From: Rhynchopus euleeides
Lineage: Eukaryota; Euglenozoa; Diplonemea; Diplonemida; Diplonemidae
NCBI GenBank assembly: GCA_963210315.1
Contig: OY723248.1
Span: 1,380,727-1,444,726, forward strand
Reading direction: 5' to 3'
DNA: 64,000 nt
Position numbers and translations under genes: made by a program. Positions 30,344 through 43,508 of this stretch are shown piece by piece. Below the pieces are notes generated by a model. It worked only from the letters and a program-made list of their open reading frames with translations. It had not been told where the DNA came from and searched no databases. The stretch's first letter is position 1; each line of letters opens with the position of its first letter.

Positions 30344-32212
30344 CATATCAACCAAAATCTGAAAAACCGTATACTTTTTCAAAATTTTGAGTAAATGGCA
30401 CTCCGCTACACCTTTTTCAACATTTTTTTTTATCGTGTAACGTACGGAATTGGCGCTTTTCAGGACAATATTTTTTCCAAAAAAAATATTTTTTTTTGGT
30501 GGAGAAATTCGGAAAAACTGTTTTTGCCGATATTTTCTTCGGAATTTCACCCCCGCGGATCGCCACAAAAAGACCCGGTTTTTGACGGAATTTGAGAGTT
30601 GAGCTCCGTAGATTACACCATAAAAAAAATCGGTGAATTTAGTGGAGTACAGTCCAATTTACTGCTGCCCAACCACTATAACCAACTTTCCTAAGGAAAA
30701 TCCCCCCAAAAATCGACCCAAAAATGGGTCCGTCTCAGGGAGGCGTCCGGGCCGGAAACAAAATTTTTCCGGCCCAAAAATGTGATTCCTGTGTAGTTTT
30801 AGTGAGAACCTTCCCAGGAAAAAAAAATCGGTGACTTTTGCGGTGTATAAGGCCTCCTACACGGGGTCCCAAAGTACACAAAAATAGCCGAAAATAGCCG
30901 AAATCCTGGAGCAATTGAGAAAGTCAGGGGAGAGGTGGGGGCAGTGATCTCGTGCCAGGGCTGGCAGGGGGGGCCGCGGCCCCACCTCCCTTTTTCTGTA
31001 ATTTTTGGGGAGGGTGGGCCGCCAGGGGTGGCATGGCCCTACCTCGGCCCTACCTTGGCCCTACCTCAATATTTTCCCCGTCGAATTTTGCGGATGGGTC
31101 AGATTTTGGGGCTTTTGGGTTCGGCCTTGTAGCCGAGTTTTCACGCGCAGCGTATGAAAACCCAACGCCATCATGAGCAGGTGTACCAGGTGCTGGGGGC
31201 TTGGTGGTGCTCATCGAAGCGCACCGTCAGGCACTCATCAGGTCAAGCGAAGGATCATCCCCGCCTGGAATGTGCAACAGCACCAACCGGTGTGGGGATT
31301 AGCCTTCGAGGGATTTTAGGATGTTCACTACCGTGGCCTCCGGCGGCTGGGGGGCTCCGCCCCCCAGACCCCCCTGTAGCCTGTTAGCTTTGCTGCCGTT
31401 CCTGAACACGGCGCGCTGGCAAAGTTACTCGGGATTGCAGTTTTGCAAGTGCTCAATGGCAACCCAAGACCCCCTGACTACTGATTTTTGGTCCAGCAGG
31501 ACGATCTAAAGCGGCAGCATCCGATGCCTTTCGAATTGGGGGGAAAACGTTCTGTGGCCCTGTTTGCATCATACTGCGGGAAATCGGAGTGGGGTTGGGC
31601 TGCACTTTTTCCCCTGCGGAGCGAGCTCGGCCCACCCTGTGCCCTACCTCTTTTTTGGTTTGCCCGACCCCCAGCGAGACCACTGGGTGGGGGGCCTTCA
31701 GGCCATTCTGCACTGCCCGGGGAAGCAGGGTGATGTTGGTGACATTCCATGAACTCTTGCATTTGAAGCAGGCCATGTTTGTGTTTCACATGATTCAGAG
31801 TTTTCCTGTGCATGGAAGGTGGTGGATTCGCAGGCAATAAGAAGCAAAAAAAGCACTGTACAAAAGCCTACCAAGGGGGGTGAGAACTGCATCTGGGAGT
31901 AAATTGTCTTCCACTACACCTTTTTCCCCGATTCTGGCCGCATTTGATTCCGTTGCTACCATAGCTTTCCGAGATTTTTTGAAAAAAAAATTCCCGGCCA
32001 ACCTCACCAGTCAAACTGCGATGCGCATCCGCATCCCAATTTGAACCCAACAGACTGCATTTCCGGAACTCGAAACAGGGCGGAATTGACTGCTAGGTAT
32101 ACCGCGGAATTCACGGTGGGGTCACAACTCAAAATTGTCAAAAAAATGTACAAATTGCTGCTGCCCAAGTAAACGACTAAAGTATACGGTTTTTCAGATT
32201 TTGGTTGATATG
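30344..32212. mobile_element. 1.9-kb element with short inverted ends
   Basis: The left end starts CATATCAACCAAAATCTGAA and the right end is its inverse, about 32 bp matching through CCGTATAC. No target-site duplication seen. The interior is AT-rich at the edges; a word near the left end (CTACACCTTTTTC at about 30409) is found as a direct repeat near the right end (about 31914). It carries the GC-rich palindrome module at 31324-31376. No coding frame recognised, so non-autonomous. Confidence 0.65.
31324..31376 (+). repeat. Dispersed GC-rich palindrome module, copy 2
   Basis: Nearly identical to 10401-10453, one internal difference near the start (TTCACTACC versus TTCGCTACC). Confidence 0.85.
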
Positions 32213-34502
32213 CCTCCAATCCTCATCCCACATACCGTCCGGTCCGTGTCATGATCCCGTTTCTGATCTGATTGGTTTTTTCTGTCCCCACAACCTCGCC
32301 TTTGCCTACCCCCACCCCCACACCCCCCCCTCCCCGGGCATACCGTAGATGATGTCAGCTAATAGTGATCTGGCATCCAAACGTGGATGATAAGTGGCTT
32401 CCTCGAACATCTTGCTCAACGAAGCAACGTTCCCCCCCCCCCCCCCACACGCCGACACTGACACAGATGTGCACGAGAGAGTGAAGGCCTCCAGGCTCTT
32501 GTTATAAAGACGAGGTTAGGGAGCATTCCTCTGTGGCGCAGGGCAGTGAGCCGGTCTCGCTCAATTCAAAGGGGGGGGTCACACTGGCGGAGTTATTTTT
32601 GTTTGGAGACAGGGTAAAGGCCTCTGATGGGCAGCGTTCGGTTATCCTGCATCCGTGCATTGGGGGGGGCGCTGGTTGACTTATTTTTGTCTGTTTTTTA
32701 CCACAACAGGGAACCTGTCAGTGTCAAAAAGATAGTAGGCAGCGCTTGGGCAACAAATTCAACCTCCTCATCAGGCTGCGGAGTTGCTTTTGTTTTGCCC
32801 GGATTTGGCGCACAAACAACAGCCTTATCTTTTTTTGGACAAAATAAATAGCGGTGCCTGCTGGATACCAGAAGAGCGTTTCCCCACGAGTCTTTTTGGG
32901 TGCGAAAAGCTAGCTGTTTCTGCCAGAATATACATGATAACGAGCATTGTGATGCCATTCCGTACTGCATTAACTCCCCATTACGCAGATATGCTGACTG
33001 CAAGAGTTGCACTACGGTGTATAAAAATACGTGTCGGTCGTCCACTACTGTTCGATGCAACGCCACACGGCGCTGCTCCAGGCCCGGTGCGACGATCTCA
33101 GGTTATGGGTGTCTCATGTCCCGTGTTGTGTCAGTGGTTACGCCAGAGCCCGCTCGGCGCGATATCCACCGCGACAACGAAAAGAAAATCCCGTGTGTTT
33201 TGGGGCCCTTTTGACCATTTCTCCCACCATTGCAGCATTTTGTTTACGAGGATACTGTGTTGCGCACACCCACCCCCACCCGCCCCCCCCCCCCCCCCCC
33301 CACCCCCTCCGCAAAACCGAGTTGTTAGTGATATCATCCCACGGCCCTCATCCACTGCGGCACGAGCCGGGCATTTGTGTCGGCAACGCGTGTGCAGACG
33401 TTGTCCCTGCCCCAGGTTCTGCTGTGTTGTTGGTTGAGAGGCGGGGGGAGGATATTCCACATACACAGGAGGGGGCAAAGGGGGGGGGGGTGAGGTACGG
33501 GGGGCGCGCGGCCCCAGCAATTGGACCCCCCCTCCCCCATTCCCCCCCTTCAGCCAGGAAGCCCGGTCCTCAAACCGACAAAGTGCAGTTCTAGACGAAT
33601 CGCCCCACCCCATCACGAGCAAGGAAAGATGCTCAAAGAATACGAAGGAAGGAATGGGGGTGAATGCATTTCCTAAACCCATGCCGCGTGTGTACGTCAC
33701 TGTCAAGTTGTCTTGAACGCCAGGCTGCGTGGTCGGCAGTAGTAAAGAGAATGTTGAGCAGATCAGGTCTGTGCAGTGGCCTCACGCTTATTCTCTCTCG
33801 TGGTTGCCGGCGTCGCAAACAACGTGTTAAACATTGCCCTCTCACTGCTGGCGTGAGACAGGGTGCCAAAAAGATATGGGACAATCGAGTGAAGCTCGTG
33901 ATTGTCGATACAATGACGAAGGGCCCTTCATTGCCCTTCTCAAAAAAAAAAGAGAAAGAAGCTGCGACGACCTCCCACCCACGCCACCCCGTCAGACCTG
34001 GGGGAGTGGCATACTCACTTCAACAAAGAGTGGGGGCAGGGAGGGTGTCGGCGTTTCCAACAAAACCAATTGCATGCAGTGCTGAGGTTTGCTGCCACCT
34101 TCTATGTCGTTTTCATGATCCAGCGGGGGGTCCAGATTGATTCTGCTGTTATCTTGCAGCACCCTCCCGACAAGTTCTCCTCAAATTGGGCTGAGAGTCC
34201 AGAAGGAGCCATGTGGAGGACGAGTGTCTGTAATTTTTTCCCCTTTTGGATATCGGGTGCGAGTTGGTGGATGGGAATGAGGCGGGGTGGGTCTGCGTTC
34301 TCTCTCGCGGCGAATGCGTGCCCCGCCTCACCTCCGCCCTGTGTTGTGGACAATATTGCGTGCATATGTGTGCACACACATCGATTAGAGGGGCACACAG
34401 GGGAACTTATAGCATACCCACGCAGGCTTCAAAGGAGATCTGTGGTGCATCTGACCCTATCGACATTTGTTGATTGTCTGTCCGAGCCCATGGTGTGCAG
34501 TT
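32213..34502. other. Intergenic region, no gene recognised
   Basis: Poly-C runs at 32432-32445 and 33285-33300, and short unbiased frames. The CGGATTTGGCGCACAA word occurs near 32803. Nothing else supported. Confidence 0.5.
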
Positions 34503-34511
34503 TACAACTTT

Positions 34512-35200
34512 GGGAAATCCATAATCTGGCCCACCACTTTTCCATAATCAACAATTCAACCCACAACTTTTTCATAATTAACAATTCGACCCACAACTCT
34601 TCCATAATTAACAATTCAACCCACAACTTTTGCCGAATTAACAATTCAACCCAACCACTTTTCCACAATTAACAATTCAACCCAACCCAGGTTCTGTAGG
34701 CAGGGTTGGGTTTCTTGGCATTTTTCCACCTCCCCACCATCACCTGAGTTGCACCTGGATTTCCAGATCAGCCGTGAAGCTTCCTACAGGTATTATGCAC
34801 TGAGTCATATCAGACCCATGGGTTCTTCAGCCCCTCAGATTCAGACCATGCATTGTCCAGAACTGCACCCTCTCCTTCAACACCAGTATATCCGCTGCTC
34901 ATGGGCCCCTGACGACAAAAACCTGATCGTAGCTCATAGCAAAGATGGGTACCACGATCAAGGTTCATCTGTTACCAGATGGAAGTCTCCTGTTTCCAGG
35001 TTTGGGGTTTACCGCGAGTGTAGCGCAGATAAGGGAGATGTCTCAAGAGAGGATGCAGCTCTGTCCCAGCAGTTCCTCCTCCTTGGTTCCGACCCCCACA
35101 GTTCTTCGGATGACAGGCACAACAGAGTAAGAAGCAACACAGCCAGATCTTTCGATCAGGCCCAGACCCAAGCAACAGAGCGGGGGTGAAAAAGCAAACA
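34512..35200 (+). repeat. Left arm of the foldback element
   Basis: Matches the inverse of 35489-36176 with few mismatches; includes the subterminal AACAATTCAACCCACAAC tandem units. Confidence 0.9.
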
Positions 35201-35488
35201 GCAAAGGGGAAGAGGACGCATCAAGCTCCAGAGCTGTATGGGGTTCGACCCTTGTTGCCGCCTTTACAAGGGCAGCACGTGCAGCATCTTCTTTTGCAGG
35301 AGGCGTGAAAGGATGAATGTTCACTCACTTTATTAAGATGTGCAGGTCGCATGACGAGACGCACAGCCGCAGCTACTGAGGCGCAGGGGTAGTCGGTCTG
35401 AAAAGGTGACCGTTGCTGTTCCTAAATTTGATGACGCCCCACCCCTTCTCCTCTCTGCACCCCACCCATCTCCTCCCCCCCATTTCTG

Positions 35489-36176
35489 CCTGTTTTTTCA
35501 CCCCCGCTCTGTTGCTTGGGTTTTGGGCCTGATCGAAAGATCTGGCTGTGTTGCTTCTTACTCTGTTGTGCCTGTCATCCGAAGAACTGTGGGGGTCGGA
35601 ACCAAGGAGGAGGAACTGCTGGGATAGAGCTGCATCCTCTCTTGAGACATCTCCCTTATCTGCGCTACACTCGCGGTAAACCCCAAACCTGGAAACAGGA
35701 GACTTCCATCTGGTAACAGATGAACCTTGATCGTGGTACCCATCTTTGCTATGAGCTACGATCAGGTTTTTGTCGTCAGGGGCCCATGAGCAGCGGATAT
35801 ACTGGTGTTGAAGGAGAGGGTGCAGTTCTGGACAATGCATGGTCTGAATCTGAGGGGCTGAAGAACCCATGGGTCTGATATGACTCAGTGCATAATACCT
35901 GTAGGAAGCTTCACGGCTGATCTGGAAATCCAGGCGCAACTCAGGTGATGGTGGGGAGGTGAAAAAATGCCAGGAAACCCAACCCTGCCTACAGAACCTG
36001 GGTTGGGTTGAATTGTTAATTGTGGAAAAGTGGTTGGGTTGAATTGTTAATTCGGCAAAAGTTGTGGGTTGAATTGTTAATTATGGAAAAGTTGTGGGTC
36101 GAATTGTTAATTATGAAAAAGTTGTGGGTTGAATTGTTGATTATGGAAAAGTGGTGGGCCAGATTATGGATTTCCC
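35489..36176 (-). repeat. Right arm of the foldback element
   Basis: Inverse copy of the left arm. Confidence 0.9.
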
Positions 36177-36185
36177 TACAACTTT

Positions 36186-39100
36186 ATGTTTGCTCGCAAT
36201 GGAACAGCCCCCATGGCTGTCCAGAACCTTCCAACCACGCGAGGCCCGTGGAATGAAAGAAAAATACGGGGGTGGGGGGTGAGGTGGGGTCATTGGTCCA
36301 CAAAGCTGAAGCGTGATCTGCTTCTCTCTTGAAGTTATCCCATCATCTGCTCCCCCAAACCCATCTGCGTGTGCCCTGGTTATGAGTTATATATGACGTT
36401 CCAGGAAGCGTTGCAGTGCCGAATTGAACAAAAATAGCTATGGTCAAACATACGGTTAGCGACGACACGTTGCAACGACGAAAAAGAAACCCGCGTGATG
36501 TGAACGAGTGTGCGCAGGTCGAGACGAATTGAGAAGTGCTTCTCTGGTGGTACGTTCGTGACACACGCACACACACACACCCCGTGTACACAGCATACAC
36601 TGGCCATCTCATAGCGTATCGAACGCCCTGCTGCTACGGAGTCGGGGGTTCGCACTTGCATTTGTCTGCACAGTCCCCAGCAATCAGATCTGAAACGTAG
36701 TGACCCCTCCCCAGGACCCCCCTATACCACCCCATCCCCCAAACATTTACGACGTGGTGTGCAAATCCATGAAACCCAATGCAACAATAAGCGGGCACCT
36801 TTTTTCATGCAGGTTATACTTCCCTCTCCACCGCCCCTACCCACTCCCACTCCACCTCCCTCCCCCTCCAGTTGGGAGGGGGGGTCTCACGGCGAGGCTC
36901 CCCCTAAATTTTTTCACCACGCAAACCAAAAGAAAATAGCCCCCCCTCCCGTGGCCCTTTCAGATTTATTCACATGCGGTGCACCCTTTCCTGAGACTTT
37001 TCATGTCTTTCATGTTCGCTGTCCCGTGCACCACCCCCCCTCCCATCCCCGCAACATCATGGTTGCAATTTGATACTCTGCGCGTGGTGGTGGTGCCATA
37101 CGTCACCCCACACCTGTGCCTGATGTGGGATGGTACCCAAGAGGGTTCAGGGCATGTGATGTCTCTGCAGAGTAAGAAGAAGGAGGGGTTGTGCTGTGAG
37201 GGTGCTGAGGTCAATTAGTGATGAATAATAATATGAGCATCCGAGAGCTGGTGAGAGGGAGGGGGGGCGGTGGGCGGTGGGTAGGTGTATGGCAAAGTTG
37301 CTTGAAGAGGCGGAGTTGCTCGGATTCGTGGGTCCGACTCCCTCCGCAGCAGAGTTCAAAAATAAAATTCAAAAAACTCAAAAACTCAAAAGAACCGCAC
37401 AGCAAGCATTCTCAAAACCGCTGATACCAACAGACCCCTTTCATTCCTCCGTCCTTCGGCGCCTGCCTTAACCGTCTACGACAACAAGTATCTGGCTCTT
37501 GTTCTTCGGATTTGTCCCACCCTTGACAGCACAGCGCCAAAATTTTACCTCTCGCACCCTGGATGATCGTTTTGTGTTGGAGCGTTTCCGGATTTTCAGC
37601 AGGGTTTTGATTGCGGTGTTCTAGAGATAACCAACCAATGCCCTCATCCTTCGGGTGATCTACATGGAGGTGCGCTCTTTTTTGGTTTGGGGGGGCGCAG
37701 TCTGCGAGACGGATTTTTTTTCCCGGAATTGATTTTTTTTGCTACCTTTTCCCTTACCCCCCCCCCCCCCCCACCCCCACCCCCGCATTCCCCCAAGTCC
37801 TCTTCTCAGTTGCCTTTTCCTTTGCATGTGTTGAATCTGTACCACCGCTGCTCCGCCCTATTGTTGATTGCCGTGAGAAAACAAGAATGAACGCATCGGC
37901 AGGAGAACTGAATGAAAAGGTATGTGTGGAAAAAAATGAATACGAAAAATTAAATTTGTGGTCAGTGCCGGCGGCTCTGCATGTGACGAGAAGAACGACT
38001 GAGACAAACACCATCGTTAGCCTTCTGGCTATAACAACGTGCACGTCATGTCTTGTCGTGTTGTGCGACAAGGCGATGATGGTGGCACAACCCACAGGGG
38101 GAGGCTATGTGTCTGTGCTTGTTTTTATCAGCACGAGGCAGTCAGAGAGAGTACGATCGAGAGCCAGTCCCTGGAGTTCCATTTTTTGCCTAACCCCCCC
38201 CCCCCCTCGATGTTGTTCGCAGGGGGTCCCTTCCCTCCCCGACCAAATTTCACACTCAGGGTGATTTTGCTCTGATGCACAGAAAAGTGCCCAAACTAAA
38301 TTATGTTTGGCACAGAGCAAAACCCCCCTCTTTTCAAATTCAATGGTTACAGCTGTAGGTATGGCTGGTCAATTTTACCACAATGATAGAGGAGAACACG
38401 AACCAGCGCCCCCTCTCACGAGGGGACGCTGCGAACACGGCCAATCATCGTTCAAATCGTTCAAATATGGCGCAGCTCTGTCAAGGATTTGCCGTGGGGT
38501 GGCGGTGTGAACCAACGGTGCGAAGTGAATCCAGCGAAGCTTTCCTTGCAAGGGCTGGGGTTGGGCACCTCAGGTGCGCAATTCGAATGATGTCAATCTG
38601 CTGGCCGAAGGCTGGCATGGCGATCAGATTGGTCGTAAGTTACAATGTGCCAAAAATGAAAATTTCGGGGACAAAACACGTTGGGGAGTTGATTTTTTTC
38701 AGGCCACCCATCAGGGATGCCAACTTTTTCTTTTGTCCAAAAAAAACGTTCAAAATTGATCGAATCTGTCTTGCTATTTGTATTCGGGACTGCTCTCTTA
38801 TCTGACTCACACACCTCCCCTTGTTGTTCATCTCAGCTGTTCTTGCGCAGACGTTCGCCGGCATGAAGTCAGTGTGGTGTCATCTTTATGTCCTTGTTTC
38901 CCTCTCTTCCCCATGTGTGAAACGGAATATTTCACCCAAAAACAAGTCCCCACCCCCCTCCCACCCCACCCCCCGCATCACAAACATCATTTTAACTTTC
39001 CGGAGCATTTTTAAAAAAAAACAGAGGCATATCAGTTGTTGTAAAAGCTTCGCCTTTTACACCACTGTGCTCATCGATATCCATTGTTACTCCCCTCACA

Positions 39101-42100
39101 CCCCCCTCCCGTAAAAAAAACTACAGCCCATCAGACCACTCCCTTCCCCCCCCCCCCTCAGCTTGTCCGCTTGCATTTCCCCCGCCACTCTTGACTTTGA
39201 ACTGGCTCTGGATCGAGCTTACCCCCCCCCCCCCACATCCCCTTATGATGGTCATTCCCTTTTCGACCCTGCCCACCCCCACCCCCTCCCCCCAGGTGTT
39301 TCAGGCCTTCCTCCTTTTTCCCCATGGAGATTCAACGAGGCGAGTTGTGTTTATTTAACCCCCCGCCCCCCCACCCCCACCCCCGCCAACTCCCAACCCC
39401 AAATCCCAACCCCACCCTTTCAAACTGAGTGAAGGGGTGTTTCGAGTCCAACAAAACCCCCCCCCCCTCCACATTTCCCCCCTCTGTTTTTCCCGATCTC
39501 TTCAGTTTTCTCTCTTTGAACGATTTTGAACGATTTTTGGCCGTGCTCGTAGCATTCCCCGTTGAGGGGGTCGCTATTTCGTGTTCTCCTGGCCGCACGG
39601 AGGCATTGCCTTACGTCGCCTCTTCCTCTTTTCCTTTGGTGGTGTGTTGGTCTGGCACAGAGGGCGGGACCGTGCTGATATGCACAGTGACGACTCTCCC
39701 TTTTGTTTTGTGCCCGCCTCCACCGAGATTCGGCTGATGCCTCTCAGACTGGGGGCGGGCGGTCGCCGACCCTTTTCTGTACGAGGTTTTCCACAGGCTG
39801 CACACCTGCCCCGCGGCTGTGTGGCAGTCTTCGCGGAGTGCAATGCGAAGGTCTGGCCTGACGTGGTGTGACTATTTAGACTCCAGGTGTCTCCACCCTT
39901 CCTGGTCTGGGGAGCCTCGGTACCCAAGCAGTTTTCGGTCATGCCCTGGACCACGGCCGTGCTAGACTCCTGGTGCAGGCACCCGTCATGGTCCGGGGAC
40001 GGCCCCCCCAGGCAGTTTAACGTCTTACCCAGGACCTTGGTGACGAGAGTGGGGTCTTTTCTCTCTCTCTCTCTCTCTCTCCCCTACATCTTAACTCAAG
40101 CGAGAAATCACCGTCTGCTGTGAGCTATTTTTTCACTGGGGATGGTGGTGGTGGTGGTGGTGGTGGCATAGTTGACTCGCGTTGTCGCCTCCACAGGACA
40201 CAGTGCGGTGCCAGTTCGCTGACCCAAACTACAAAACGCAAACGTATCGAGTGGCCTGGGACTCGGTGTTATTGACACACCCACCCCCACCCCACACCGT
40301 TGCAAATACACCCAGAGCCCCCTTCTGGGGGGGTAATGGGTGACTTGGCAAGTCGGGGTGGGGGCTCGCGTTGGGTACAGCGCTGCAAAAGCTATCGTCG
40401 GGTAGGGTGGATGATGGCTTTCGCGGCTTTCTGTGTGAAGTTCATAGAATGCGAGTCCGCTCCTCCTCCCTCACCCCCACCCCACCCCATCTTCCTCACA
40501 ACCTGTTATTTTTTTGCTCCTGTGAAACTCCAAGTTGTGTGGGATGCGTTCTTCTCGCGATCGATGAAGTCCCTTTGGCATTTTTCTTCTTCTGTTTTCT
40601 TTGCAGAGATACAGATTTGCACATGCATATTTTTACTTTCTGATTACGAGCAACGGAGCGTAGCGAAGTTGCGAAGTAATAATGAGGGCACTGCTGTGCA
40701 AATCCTGGCCCGTCTGTTTGCCCTTGGTGCCGTCCTGGGGGGTGCCTGAATCATTTGCAGGTGTTCATTCCTGCATTCACCCTTCCTGACGTGCAAGGTG
40801 TGCGTGGACATTTTGCTTCATCAACCGCGTTGTTGGTGTTCGTGATTTCTCTCTGTCTCTGGGTCTCCTGTGGGTGGATGCCACTCCCGCTCATGCCATT
40901 TCATCACACCGGGATGAGTGGTGGACAAAAGAGTGGCATCTGCGTTCCAACCAACAAAAATACCCCCCCCCCCCCGAGTGCAACTACATGTGGGACTTCA
41001 CCCCATCTGGATTGGGGGTGTTGCGCGATGCCACACCCTCTCTCGATCGTAAAGTGTGAATAGCCCTGTGGAAAAATATTATCTGTATCCTCTCGCTCTC
41101 TTCTCCCCCCTCTCCATTCCTTCTTCGAGTCAAAGCCACCGAAGGCGCTCCAGCAAATATTTTTCGGTGAGGGCATCCGAGTCCTCCAATAGCATCGGCA
41201 GGTGTGGCCGTCAGGGCAGAGATAGGCGCCGCCTGAGATAACGACAGACCCTGTGTTGCATGGTCCCGTTCAATACAGTGCTGGCTGTGCTCCTGGTATT
41301 GCTGTCGTTATGCGATACCACTTCAGCCCTGGTTTGGCGGGTTTACGATATGTGCATGGGGGGGGGGGGGGAAATCCACCAGAAAGCGATTGGCAGAGGC
41401 CACACAGGAAAGCGCATGCTTCAGTGGGCTGCCCACATTGTGGCTGTCCTTGTCATTTTTGTACAAAGGCCTGGTATCAGCCGCCTGGGGTATTGTGTGT
41501 GCAACGCACCAACCACTGTGCCCCCCTCCGCCCCCCGAATACAACACAAAACAAAATCACACCATGATGGAAACACAACACAGCCAGACGGGGCTCCTTG
41601 CCCGCACCCCCCTCCCCCCCCCCCCCCCCACCCACCTCGCCCACTTGGCCTGTTATCGTGATCCCATTTTTTCTACGTGTCCCTGCTAACCACCTTCCTT
41701 TTATTGGGTCCTAACTTCAATATCTATCTCGCTTTCCGGTTGTGCAGGGGTGGGGGGGGGTGGCAGGGCGAAAAGTGTGCACCACACTTTGAGCGAGCCC
41801 CACTCTTTCTGCACGGATCATCATCACGGCCGCTTGTGTGTGCGTGGGCGGGAGGGGGGCGGGGTTAGGGGAGGACGATTCGCTTCCCTGAAACAGATAG
41901 GTATTCCTAGTATGTTTCAAGTGCAGAGGGATATGCCCTCCCTCACTCCGCTGCGGGGGGGGGGGGGTGTGCCTCTGCCGTGGCTTTCGGTGAGTCTCTC
42001 TGTGGCGTAGCTCGGTAATGACGGCTTTCCCAGAGCAGACTGGCGTGCTTACTGTGGGTCTGAAGGGCTCGGTTACTACCCTAACCCCTCCCGAAGCGCC

Positions 42101-43274
42101 ACCGATACTTTCCAAAGCGATTCACGTGTAAGGAGCTACCCTTTGGGTATATTTGATGCGTTCGGCACCATGATATACTGTGAACGTGTTGACAACTGCG
42201 TTCTACTCTTCTCCAGAGAGAGGGAGAGAGAAGAGATCAGAGCAAAGGTTCGTGTGTGTGTATGTGACAGTGGGGATGACATGAAGAGCAGGCCTCGATG
42301 CGCTCTCCCACACCAAGAGTCACGTGTATGTGTGCCCTCGTTGTTGCAAGAAGAGGAAGTCTTCCTCTCTGGAGCAAAGCGAAGAGAAGGGCGCTTCAAA
42401 ATGTTTGGCCCCGGCGTTTGTAATTTTCCCCGCGAACCCCAACCAGCAGGCCTCACCCCCACGAGACTGCACATGAGGAGGGTTTTGCAGATGGCTGCCC
42501 CCCCTTCTCGGAATGTTTTGGTCTTGGGGTGGGTGTGGCGAAAGTAAAACGTGCGCGCCCTCGCACCCCGCACCCAAACTGTTTGCGAACCACGTCAAAC
42601 AGAGGTCTTCATTAACTGTCCCTACGCATTATTCTTCATCCCGTTCTACGCATTTTTATACCGTGTTCTCCTCTCCAGCGATGGGTTGTTTGGAGTTCGT
42701 TGTCAATAAAGTATACCTATGTGGCAAACGGGGTGGCATCTTGAGTGATGGCTTGGCCGGCAATTGCCGTGATGTGTTATGCCTGTTGTGTTGACGTAAC
42801 AGGCGAGGGATGTCCGAAATTTTCAGGATTTGCAGGCAGTTCGCCGATCTCGCGGTGCCTGTTCCCTGCAGAAATTGTTGTGACTATTTTTGTTTGCAAT
42901 TTGCAGAATTCCCCTCGCCCGATAAGTCAGGGAAAATCGACAGGAAAAATCTGGCAAAAACGCTGGCAGTCGGTGCTTGAGCTACTCCCCTGGTTTGTCG
43001 CCTGTTTTGTGAATAATCATTTTTTGCCGAATCCACCTCGCGCCGCCCATTCAGGGGATGGTATCGCGAAAAGGGCTCTGCATTCGAGGCTGGTCGTCTA
43101 TCCCCCCGTTGATTCACTTCGAGATTTTTTCACACCAGACTGTTATATTTTTATTGACTCTCCAATGGCATGCTCCCGACCCTTCAAGCCCCCTTTTTCG
43201 GGCTCAAACGCTTTGTGGACGTGTTGTTTCTGCTAACCCCCCACCCCCCCCCCCCCCGCACCCCCTTTTATCAC
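36186..43274. other. Long intergenic region, no gene recognised
   Basis: Seven kilobases with many poly-C/poly-G tracts (for example near 37760, 38198, 39143, 41362, 41612, 41957 and 43243), a CT run near 40062 and a GGT run near 40142. All reading frames are short or low-complexity and none shows the G/C-ending codon bias or a recognisable domain. Possibly degraded repeat DNA. Confidence 0.5.
40142..40167. repeat. (GGT)n microsatellite
   Basis: Uninterrupted GGT trinucleotide run. Confidence 0.85.
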
Positions 43275-43486
43275 ATTCAGTAAACTTGTTTAAGCACCTT
43301 CGGTGCGACTAGGGAGTCAAGGGAGGACTAGAGAAGACGACTTCCCTGTGCGTATTTGTTTTTCTACCACTTGCAACAACAGTTTTCTTGCAAGGTTGGA
43401 AGGGGGGCGAACGGAACAAACACCACCCTTCATCAGGCCAACGAGTGGTGTTTTGCTCCCTGCCTTCGCCCCTCCGTACGTCAGCT
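43275..43486 (+). repeat. A1 repeat of the retrotransposon
   Basis: 212 bp beginning ATTCAGTAAACTTGTTTAAG; same sequence as A2. Confidence 0.92.
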
Positions 43487-43508
43487 CGCCACACACTCCA
43501 CACGCACA

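Larger units (their letters stand above)
34512..36176. mobile_element. Foldback / Mutator-like element with 9-bp target duplication
   Basis: 1665 bp. Arms of about 690 bp (34512-35200 and 35489-36176) are near-perfect inverse copies around a ~290-bp spacer. Tips read GGGAAATCCATAATCTGG. The flanks are the identical 9-mer TACAACTTT (34503-34511 and 36177-36185); a 9-bp duplication with long inverted arms is typical of Mutator-like elements. Each arm begins with five or six tandem copies of a ~28-bp unit containing TTAACAATTCAACCCAC. No transposase; frames in the arms are mirror images of each other. Confidence 0.9.

Noticed and set aside
34749..35939. Two similar proteins (one on each strand) starting with DFQISREASYRYY-like sequence
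   Set aside because: They are the same sequence in the two inverted arms of the foldback element, not a pair of host genes; no domain recognised.
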